Both the position numbers and the translations under genes were made by a program. The notes beneath the pieces are model-generated. The model saw only the letters and a list, made by a program, of their open reading frames with translations, was not told the DNA's origin and did not search any database. Of a stretch of 50,085 nucleotides of DNA, positions 9,307 to 15,585 are shown one piece after another; the stretch's first letter is position 1; each line of letters begins with the position of its first letter. This DNA is from Acidobacteriota bacterium (GTDB lineage: Bacteria > Acidobacteriota > Terriglobia > Terriglobales > Acidobacteriaceae), in the NCBI GenBank assembly GCA_023441255.1, contig JAEZPW010000323.1, positions 1 to 50,085 on the forward strand. The letters run 5' to 3'.

Positions 9307-9417
9307 GCGGCAAATAGTTTCCCGTTTCCGCGAGCCACATGCAAGTTGCTGCCGCTGTTTCCTCGGATCAGGCGAGACGCGCGCCGCGGTCTCTCAACAA
9401 AACGTGCGAAAACGAAA

Positions 9418-9439
9418 GCCTCCGTTCGAAAACGGAGGC
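9418..9439 (-). terminator. Intrinsic terminator of the atp gene group
   Basis: A perfect 9-bp stem (GCCTCCGTT with AACGGAGGC) closes a 4-nt loop. Read on the - strand it lies about 24 bp after the atpE stop and is followed by TTTCGTTTTCG, a T-rich tail. It marks the end of the atpZ-I-B-E transcript. Confidence 0.8.
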
Positions 9440-9462
9440 CTTAGCCGATTACAAACGACCGT

Positions 9463-9780
9463 CTACTTCACTTTCGCGAAAATGATGACCAGCGTGTAGA
9501 GCGCCAGCGACTCGATCAGGGCCAGGCCGAGAATGAGCGCCAGCTGTATCCCCGGACGAGCAGCCGGGTTGCGGGCTAGGCCTTCGCAGGCCGACGCGGC
9601 GGCCTTGGCCTGAGCCAATCCGCACACGGCCGAAGCGATTGCCATGGCGAAACCGGAAGTGATCGCCACCCAGTTCGGGCCGGCGGCTGCGGCTGCAGCG
9701 GTTTCGGGGGTCTGGGCAAACATCGGCACGGCCAGGAACATGAACGCCAGTGCCATGAAAACCAGGCTCAGTTTACGCAT
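9463..9780 (-). CDS. atpE: ATP synthase F0 subunit c
   Basis: Subunit c forms the rotor ring of F0; each copy binds and carries one coupling ion. The 105-residue product begins with a hydrophobic segment ending in VPMFAQ, which looks like a cleavable signal peptide. The two-helix hairpin follows. Helix 1 carries Q57 and the polar loop has ARNP at 69-72. Helix 2 carries the ion-binding E90 followed by S91, then Y95. The Q/ES/Y pattern partly resembles the sodium-binding c subunits of Ilyobacter, but the extra Thr of those proteins is Leu92 here. The ion should therefore be called unknown. It is the last gene before the terminator, 229 bp after atpB. Confidence 0.95.
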   Translation of the reverse strand: MRKLSLVFMALAFMFLAVPMFAQTPETAAAAAAGPNWVAITSGFAMAIASAVCGLAQAKAAASACEGLARNPAARPGIQLALILGLALIESLALYTLVIIFAKVK

Positions 9781-9870
9781 TGTTCTTTCTCCTCTATGAA
9801 TTGCCGCCAGTTGGTGGTTGACGCCATCCTCGTGCAGGCGCCCTCACGCTGAAGGCGAAAAGCGAGTTTC

Positions 9871-9993
9871 CAGTTTCTCGTTTCTGGTTCTAGACCGCTA
9901 TCCGATTCACCAAAGCGGCTCATTACTACGGACGGCTCCAACGAAGACCGCCAACTTGCACCGAACACCGCACAACCAGAAACAAGAAACCAG
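9871..9993. repeat. Inverted GTTTCT-rich repeats between atpB and atpE
   Basis: The 229-bp gap between atpB and atpE holds two inverted arms. The left arm, CAGTTTCTCGTTTCTGGTT (9871-9889), pairs with AACCAGAAACAAGAAACCAG (9974-9993), with one or two mismatches. About 84 bp separates the arms, including a stretch with no recognisable feature. A long-range hairpin in the transcript is possible and could influence the relative output of atpB and atpE. Confidence 0.7.
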
Positions 9994-10009
9994 AAACTAG
10001 AACTCTCTT

Positions 10010-10744
10010 CTAGTGCTCGGTCGCGACCGCTCCCTGCAGGTAAACGGTCGTGAGCAGGACGAAGATATAGGCCTGAAGAATCGATACGCCGATGTGCAGT
10101 CCCAAAAAGATGATCGGCACTCCGATCGGAATAAGCGAGAAGAATACGAGCGTCACCATGTCGCCGGCGAACATGTTCGCAAACAAACGTATGGTGAGCG
10201 ACAGGACGCGCGCCAGGTGACTGATGATTTCGATCGGAATCATCAGCGGAGCAAGCAAAGGCATGGGACCGGCAAAATGCTTCGTGTAGCTCCAGGCGCC
10301 CTGTTGCTTCAATCCCTGAATGTGGTAGTAGAAGAACGCGACGATTGCACAACCTAGCGGGACCGGCGGAACGGCGGTCGGAGATTCAAACCCCGGGACC
10401 AGACCAAGAAGGTTGCAGACGAGAATGAATATGAAGAGGCTGGTCAGGAACGCCGTAAAGCGCTCGCTGTGATGCCCTATGATCTCGCGGCTCTGATTTT
10501 CGATGAAGCCGTGCAGGCCTTCGAACGTGTGCTGCAGGGCGCCCGGGTTCTCGACCGAAAGGCGCACGCGCACAAGCAAGAAGAGCGCGATCAAAATCAA
10601 GACCACGAGTACCTGCATGGCCACGAAGTTAGTGATTGGGGCCTGGGGGTACTGCGGATTGAGATGCAGCGCCCGCAGCAGCCCGTCCACTGGGCCAGCA
10701 AAGAGCTTATTCAGAAATGCGGTAAACGGAAGTTGTTCGGGCAT
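10010..10744 (-). CDS. atpB: ATP synthase F0 subunit a
   Basis: Subunit a provides the two half-channels through which ions reach and leave the c ring. This 244-residue protein has five or six membrane helices. The essential channel arginine is R186 in LSLTIRLFANMFAGD. Other family blocks are HSERFTAFLTSLFIFILVCNLLG-like text around residues 92-114 and the final helix with SILQAYIFVLLTTVY. The ATG at 10744 gives a typical amino-terminal region. It lies downstream of the interrupted atpI frame (78 nt gap) and upstream of atpE. F1 and subunit b genes are not in this window. Confidence 0.96.
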   Translation of the reverse strand: MPEQLPFTAFLNKLFAGPVDGLLRALHLNPQYPQAPITNFVAMQVLVVLILIALFLLVRVRLSVENPGALQHTFEGLHGFIENQSREIIGHHSERFTAFLTSLFIFILVCNLLGLVPGFESPTAVPPVPLGCAIVAFFYYHIQGLKQQGAWSYTKHFAGPMPLLAPLMIPIEIISHLARVLSLTIRLFANMFAGDMVTLVFFSLIPIGVPIIFLGLHIGVSILQAYIFVLLTTVYLQGAVATEH

Positions 10745-10822
10745 CGCGATGAATAATATTCAACTCTGCTCGTCAGAAACTCAGGTTGGCGATCGCGCCT
10801 CACCGGTGAGCCGCAGCCGAAG

Positions 10823-10933
10823 CTAAAGGTCTTTCCGGAGCGCTACAAAAACCTCATAAGCGGCTTCGCACGTTATGGCCGCGACCGGCAAAAATAAGCC
10901 CACCAGAAGGCCGAAAAGCGCCGCAACAGAAAC
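10823..10933 (-). other. Continuation of the atpI reading frame after an in-frame TGA
   Basis: Directly after the TGA that ends the 116-codon atpI frame, the same frame stays open for 36 codons to a TAG at 10823-10825. It reads hydrophobic text ending LLVGLFLPVAAITCEAAYE and then VFVALRKDL. This looks like the last membrane helix and polar tail of an AtpI-family protein. No frameshift is needed. The stop could be a CGA-to-TGA mutation, a sequencing error or a read-through site. The segment has no ATG or ribosome site of its own that I can see. Confidence 0.75.
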
Positions 10934-11284
10934 TCAGAATATAACATAGCAGCCTGCGGCTACTAAAGCGTAGCGCAGGAGGAACCGGAGTACTATCCCA
11001 GTGCTGGAGTGAGGCCTACCCGATGCCGTAACGCGGTCAGCCAGGGCATTAACGCCGCGCTCGAGCCAGCGGAAGTTGAGATAGGCTATCGCGCATCCCA
11101 GCAGGAACCCGCCGGCAAAAACCAGTCCAAGGCGGACCGCCATTGCAACCGTGGCAATGGCCGCGAGGAACGGCATAGTCCGGGTGATCCGCCGAACCGC
11201 TCCGGAATAGAACCGCGCCGCTGCCGGGTTCTCATCCTGCACCAGTGCGGCGCTCTCTCCGTGTTGGCTACTGGCTTCCGTCAT
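10934..11284 (-). CDS. atpI: AtpI-family F0 assembly protein, cut short by an in-frame stop
   Basis: AtpI-type proteins are small membrane helpers that assist assembly of the ATP synthase c ring. This frame encodes 116 residues with a polar N-terminus (about 1-35) and three hydrophobic segments: MPFLAAIATVAMAVRLGLVF, FAGGFLLGCAIAYLNFRW and YALVAAGCYVIF. It stops at TGA 10936-10934, exactly where the last helix should continue, and a further 36 codons in the same frame restore family-like sequence (see 10823-10933). Its place between atpZ and atpB is the usual one for atpI. The gene is either a recent nonsense mutant, an assembly error, or subject to read-through. Family assignment is fairly secure from context and hydrophobic pattern. 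Confidence 0.75.
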   Translation of the reverse strand: MTEASSQHGESAALVQDENPAAARFYSGAVRRITRTMPFLAAIATVAMAVRLGLVFAGGFLLGCAIAYLNFRWLERGVNALADRVTASGRPHSSTGIVLRFLLRYALVAAGCYVIF

Positions 11285-11321
11285 CGTGGCTCAAGCATTC
11301 GAGAGCAGGTCGGCGCGTGCC

Positions 11322-11561
11322 CTACTCCTCCTTCTCCGATTTCATCACCGTCCGGATCAGTTCAACAAATCCGGCGGCAATGCCCAAAAGCAGCCCAACG
11401 AGATAGAGATTTTGCGTATGCAGCCAGCGGTCAAGCAGCGCGCCTACTATCCATCCAACGAATGTTGCCGCGGGTAGTGCGAAAGCCAACTGGCTGTACC
11501 GCGCGACCTGCACCCAGAACGACCGGTCTTCTCCGGAGTTGTCGTCACTCGCCACAATCAA
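11322..11561 (-). CDS. atpZ: AtpZ/AtpI-like small F0 protein
   Basis: A 79-residue two-helix membrane protein at the head of the atp group. Its first helix (LAFALPAATFVGWIVGALLD) and second helix (LYLVGLLLGIAAGFVELIRT) match the AtpZ family, found just before atpI/atpB in many bacteria and linked to ion homeostasis and synthase assembly. The TTG at 11561 is chosen because TGAGGT lies about 7 bases upstream; a GTG at 11555 is the alternative. The stop is 37 bp before the atpI start. The region upstream is a 486-bp repeat-filled gap, so the promoter probably lies within those repeats. Confidence 0.8.
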   Translation of the reverse strand: MIVASDDNSGEDRSFWVQVARYSQLAFALPAATFVGWIVGALLDRWLHTQNLYLVGLLLGIAAGFVELIRTVMKSEKEE

Positions 11562-12047
11562 AAGAATACCTCAGTGAAGGCATGAAACGCAGGTCGGAGG
11601 CGAAACCTTCTCACTGGTCAGTTCTCAGTTGTCAGCCCGGATGCGACAGGTTCGAATTCGCTTTCACCGTTGCGGCAAAGAATGGGGTGAAACTCCTGAA
11701 AGATAAACACCGAGAACTGACAACATACGACTGGCACGCGGTCACCAATCTGAGAATTGACCACTGACAACTGACAACTGAGTGTCGTCCGCAGTCAAAC
11801 GAGTCCGCGCAGCGGACGCCAGTAGCTAGCCGGGGGCGTAGCCCCCGGTCCGAAGGTTCAATTGCCCCGAGTCCCGTAGGGACGGCACAAACGTTGTAAC
11901 GGCCCGTGCTGAAGTAAACGCGTGAAACGCAGGTCCAAGGCGAAACGTTCTCACTGATCAGTTCTCAGTTATCAGCGCGGGTTCGATGTAACACCTGACC
12001 GACAAAACTGAGAACTGACAACTGAGAACACGTTTGATCAACGCGAC
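11562..12047. repeat. Gene-free repeat block between nuoN (cluster 2) and atpZ
   Basis: These 486 bp hold no convincing gene. A 58-bp direct repeat occurs at 11583-11640 and 11923-11980 with six differences. Each copy contains GTTCTCAGTT(G/A)TCAG, and inverted versions (GAGAACTGACAAC) occur at 11712-11724, near 11764-11781 and at 12008-12027. Two short palindromes with a GTA loop lie between: an 8-bp stem at 11830-11848 and GTCCC-GTA-GGGAC at 11871-11883. A 26-bp stretch at 11809-11834 recurs exactly at 26005-26030. Any atp promoter would have to lie here. Confidence 0.8.
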
Positions 12048-13598
12048 TCACTTCATAAGCGTGGTCACAACGCCGCTAAACGCCGGCAACGAGAGTGACT
12101 TCGTGGCAGCCTCGATAAAGAAATTCGGGAAGATGCCAATGATGATTGTGCCTGCCGCCGTGATCGCCAGAGTGGCAACCATGCCCGGGCTCAGAGCCAC
12201 AGGTTCCTTGTCGGCCGGCCGCTTGATAATCATCGCATTGGCAATGCGCATGTAGTAATACAAGCCGATCACCGAGTACAGAATGCCCAGCGCCGCAAGT
12301 CCATATTTGCCGCACTCAATCAGACTGAGGAATACAAAGTACTTGCCCCAGAAGCCTGCGAGCGGCGGAATTCCTGCCAGCGACAGCAGGAAGCAAAGCA
12401 TCAGAATCGTCGCGACTGGAGCCTTTTGCATCAGGCCGGCAATGTCGTCCAGTTCGTCACCGATGATCTCTCGGCGCCGCAGCGACGTGACTACCGCGAA
12501 GGCTCCGAGGTTGGTGAACGTGTAGACGAGCAGGTAGATCATGATGCCCTTGATCCCTGTTTCGTTCACTGCGGCGGGATTACCCGGCGCGAACGACACC
12601 AGGCCGAGCAGCATGAAGCCAACGTGTGAAATCGAGGAGTAGGCCAGCAGACGCTTCAGGTTGTTCTGCGTCATCGCCGCCAGGTTGCCGCCGGTGAGCG
12701 TCAGAATCGCGACAACGGTCAGCAGCGGAACGTAGACGGGACGCAGTGCCGGAAGACCCCAAACAAAGATGCGGAGCAGCATGGCCCAGCCCGCTGCCTT
12801 GACCGCCACGGACATAAATCCGGTGATGCTGGTCGGCGCACCTTCGTACGCATCCGGCGCCCACTGATGGAACGGCACGGCCGCTATTTTGAAAAGCAGG
12901 CCGACCGCGGTGGTCAGCAGCGCGAAGATGACGACCGGATCTCCCGGATGATCGGCAACATGCTGGTGAAGCTGCGTTGCAATGACGCCCAGGTTCGTGC
13001 TGCCTGTCAACCCGTAGAAAAGCGACAGGCCGTAGGCGAACATGCCCGACGAGAACGCACCGAGAATGAGGTACTTCAGTGCGGCTTCGTTGGAGCGCCG
13101 ATCGCGACGCAGAAATCCGACAAGCACGTACGTCGAGATTGCCATCAGTTCCAGGCCGATGAAGAGCAGGACGATGTCAAAGCCGCTGGCCATGCACATC
13201 ATGCCGATCACCGAGAACAGGATGAGCGCGTAGAACTCGCCGTGGTCTTCCTGCTCGATCTCGAGATACTTCACCGACATCAGCACGGCAATCGCCGCGC
13301 CGGCCAGAAACAGATAGAAGAAGTAGATGGCGAAACCATCCACTCTCATCGAGCCGAGATACGCGGACGATCCGACGATCGGGGTGCCGTCAGAGAAATG
13401 CGCCAACTGAATCTTTAGGGTGGCTCCGGCAGCAAAAGCCAGGCCGACGAGCGCCGTCCAGGCGTTCGCGCGCTTCCACTCCTTCGGCAGTCCGAGGTCG
13501 ATCAGGAGGATTCCCAGCCCGAAAAGCGCCAGCATGATCATGGGCAGCGACAGGCGGTAATCCAAACCGGTAAAGAAATTGACGATCTGCGTGGGCAC
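12048..13598 (-). CDS. nuoN: NADH-quinone oxidoreductase subunit N (cluster 2)
   Basis: Antiporter-like proton pump of the second complex I set, 516 residues, starting at GTG 13598. Helices with KIAAVPFHQWAPDAYEGAP carry the conserved pump Lys, and LKRLLAYSSISHVGFMLLG is the second family block. It is 32 residues longer than NuoN of cluster 1 and clearly divergent from it, so this is an old paralogue and not a recent duplicate. It is the last nuo gene of this cluster. A 120-bp repeat-bearing gap separates it from nuoM, and a 486-bp repeat block separates it from atpZ. Confidence 0.95.
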   Translation of the reverse strand: MPTQIVNFFTGLDYRLSLPMIMLALFGLGILLIDLGLPKEWKRANAWTALVGLAFAAGATLKIQLAHFSDGTPIVGSSAYLGSMRVDGFAIYFFYLFLAGAAIAVLMSVKYLEIEQEDHGEFYALILFSVIGMMCMASGFDIVLLFIGLELMAISTYVLVGFLRRDRRSNEAALKYLILGAFSSGMFAYGLSLFYGLTGSTNLGVIATQLHQHVADHPGDPVVIFALLTTAVGLLFKIAAVPFHQWAPDAYEGAPTSITGFMSVAVKAAGWAMLLRIFVWGLPALRPVYVPLLTVVAILTLTGGNLAAMTQNNLKRLLAYSSISHVGFMLLGLVSFAPGNPAAVNETGIKGIMIYLLVYTFTNLGAFAVVTSLRRREIIGDELDDIAGLMQKAPVATILMLCFLLSLAGIPPLAGFWGKYFVFLSLIECGKYGLAALGILYSVIGLYYYMRIANAMIIKRPADKEPVALSPGMVATLAITAAGTIIIGIFPNFFIEAATKSLSLPAFSGVVTTLMK

Positions 13599-13655
13599 GA
13601 TTGCTATCCCCTTCTAAGGGTCCCAGTTCCTATCTTGAGTTCCTGTCTTGTGTAG

Positions 13656-13703
13656 CGCCGGGTCTTCGACCCGGCGTGTGGGGACGGGGCTGTGCCCCGT
13701 CCC
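13656..13703. repeat. Two adjacent perfect hairpins between nuoM and nuoN (cluster 2)
   Basis: The first hairpin is a 9-bp stem CGCCGGGTC / GACCCGGCG with loop TTC (13656-13676). The second is a 10-bp stem GGGACGGGGC / GCCCCGTCCC with loop TGT (13681-13703). The second, with its GTGTG lead-in (28 bp in all, 13676-13703), recurs exactly at 25167-25194. Neither has a T run, so these look like dispersed palindromic repeats rather than simple terminators. They may still block transcription or protect mRNA ends. Confidence 0.85.
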
Positions 13704-13718
13704 ATGTTTCCCTCGCGC

Positions 13719-15482
13719 TTACTGCGCCGGAACCGCCGCGGCAACCTGTGTCTTCTCAGCTTTCTTCTCTACCGGCGCCTTCTTCTGTTGTTCTTTGGCC
13801 GGTTCCGCCGCAGCCGGCTTCACTTCCGGAGCAGCCGATTCGACCTTCGCAGGATCAGCAGGCTGTTCACCCTTCGGCAGCGCGACTTCCTGAACACTGT
13901 TCGGCATGGTCACCGGATATCCAGGACGCGCCGTAGCAACAAGCTGCGCAACCGGCTTGTCCAGTATCTGGAACAGCGGCTTCGGATACAGACCGATGAA
14001 AAGCGCCATGGCGACGAGCGGAACGAACGTGGCGATCTCGCGTCCGGTCAGGTCGTTCAGCTTTTCGTTCTTCGGATTGGTGACCGGTCCGAAGTAAACC
14101 CGCTGGTAGAGCCAGAGCAGATATGCCGCAGCCAAAATTACGCCCGGAACTGCCCAGATCGCCCACGCCTTGCTCTCCATAAACGTGCCCTGCAGGATCG
14201 TGAACTCGCCCACGAATCCATTAAGCAGCGGCAGGCCCATCGACGACAGGAACATCACGAGGGTGATGGTGGCGTAAACCGGCATAACGGTTCCGATACC
14301 GCCGTACTCCGAGATCTCGCGCGTGTGTCGGCGTTCGTACAAAATTCCGACGATCAAGAAGAGCGCGCCAGTGGAGATGCCGTGATTGATCTGCTGTATG
14401 ACCGAACCGCTCAGTCCGGCCGGGTTCAGCGCGAAGATGCCGAGGGTGCAGAAGCCGAGGTGGCTAACGGACGAGTAAGCCACAAGCTTCTTCATGTCCT
14501 TCTGCATCAGCGAAACCAGCGCGCCGTAGATGATGCCGATGATCGAGAGCGCAATGATCCAGCCGCGCACCTTTGGACTCATCGCAACGCCCGGGAAGAA
14601 CGGGATCGAGAAGCGGATGAATCCGTACGTTCCCATCTTCAGCAGAACGCCCGCCAGGATGACCGAACCGGCCGTCGGAGCCTCCACGTGCGCATCCGGC
14701 AACCACGTGTGGAACGGGAACATCGGCACCTTGATCGCAAACCCGAGGAAGAACGCCAGGAACAGCATCGTCGCGGCGTAGCCGGTGATGTGCGGCGCCG
14801 TCGCGTAAAGGGCGTCAAGGTTGAACGTGTACAGGCCCGTCTCGGTGTGGTTATGGAAGTACAGGAACAGAATGCCGAGCAGCATCAGCACCGAGCCGAA
14901 CAGGGTGTACAGGAAGAACTTGATGGCCGCGTACAGCTTCCGCGGTCCTCCCCATATGCCGATCAGCAGGTACATCGGCACCAGCATGGCTTCCCAGAAC
15001 ACGAAGAACAGGAACAGGTCCTGAGCCATGAAGACGCCGAGCATGCCCGTCTGCAGCACCAGGAACCATGCGTAGTATTCCTTCACGCGGTCCTGGATCG
15101 CCGTCCACGACGACAGAATCGAAATCAATCCCAGCAGCGTCGTGAGCATGATCAGGAGGAACGAAATGCCGTCGATGCCCAGCACGTAGCCGGCGCCGAT
15201 CGAGGGGATCCAGTTGTTCGGCGTCCCTTCAACGAACTTCCAGCCGCTGATCGGGGCAATCTTCTGGATCCACTGCCCGCCTTCGTAGGCAAACTTGACT
15301 CCCGGCTCGAAGCGCGTTGCCCAGAACCAGGGCACCAGCGGCAGCGAGACGACGAAACCGAGGGCAGCGAAGATATTCGCAACCCACCGGATGGCGTTCT
15401 TGCTCTCCTTCGGTATGAACAGAAGGAGCAGCGCGCCCACGAGCGGCGTGAACAGAATGATGGAGAGTATGTGGTTATACAT
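13719..15482 (-). CDS. nuoM: NADH-quinone oxidoreductase subunit M (cluster 2), with C-terminal tail
   Basis: Middle antiporter-like pump of the second complex I, 587 residues. The pump blocks are visible: FVFWEAMLVPMYLLIGIWGG with its conserved Glu, FAIKVPMFPFHTWLPDAHVE with its Lys, and LLKMGTYGFIRF. After the family domain ends at about residue 515 there is a tail of some 70 residues rich in Ala, Pro, Lys and Glu (for example PAAAEPAKEQQKKAPVEKKA). Cluster 1 NuoM (505 residues) lacks it. The tail should lie outside the membrane and is probably disordered; its role is unknown. Gaps of 120 bp (to nuoN) and 103 bp (to nuoL) carry palindromes. Confidence 0.95.
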   Translation of the reverse strand: MYNHILSIILFTPLVGALLLLFIPKESKNAIRWVANIFAALGFVVSLPLVPWFWATRFEPGVKFAYEGGQWIQKIAPISGWKFVEGTPNNWIPSIGAGYVLGIDGISFLLIMLTTLLGLISILSSWTAIQDRVKEYYAWFLVLQTGMLGVFMAQDLFLFFVFWEAMLVPMYLLIGIWGGPRKLYAAIKFFLYTLFGSVLMLLGILFLYFHNHTETGLYTFNLDALYATAPHITGYAATMLFLAFFLGFAIKVPMFPFHTWLPDAHVEAPTAGSVILAGVLLKMGTYGFIRFSIPFFPGVAMSPKVRGWIIALSIIGIIYGALVSLMQKDMKKLVAYSSVSHLGFCTLGIFALNPAGLSGSVIQQINHGISTGALFLIVGILYERRHTREISEYGGIGTVMPVYATITLVMFLSSMGLPLLNGFVGEFTILQGTFMESKAWAIWAVPGVILAAAYLLWLYQRVYFGPVTNPKNEKLNDLTGREIATFVPLVAMALFIGLYPKPLFQILDKPVAQLVATARPGYPVTMPNSVQEVALPKGEQPADPAKVESAAPEVKPAAAEPAKEQQKKAPVEKKAEKTQVAAAVPAQ

Positions 15483-15552
15483 TTAGCTCGTCCGTTGCAC
15501 AGTATTTGCTGTGCGCCAACTTTGTTTGTGTAGGGACGGGTCTGCGACCGGC

Positions 15553-15577
15553 GGGGGCGGGTCAAAGACCCGCCCCC
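15553..15577. repeat. Perfect 11-bp-stem hairpin between nuoL and nuoM (cluster 2)
   Basis: GGGGGCGGGTC (15553-15563) pairs perfectly with GACCCGCCCCC (15567-15577) around an AAA loop, and lies just after the nuoL stop on the - strand. It is flanked by GTGTAGGGACGGG on one side, similar to the lead-in of the palindromes near 13676 and 25167. There is no T run. Confidence 0.85.
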
Positions 15578-15585
15578 ACACCTGC

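Noticed and set aside
9768..10352. - strand frame overlapping atpB in another frame
   Set aside because: atpB carries the channel Arg and family helices; the other frame is Arg/Ser-rich noise.
13692..15533. Long + strand open frame of about 610 codons opposite nuoM (cluster 2)
   Set aside because: Very rich in Arg, Gln and His with no protein-like blocks; it mirrors the strongly coding - strand nuoM, whose membrane codons remove stops on the other strand.
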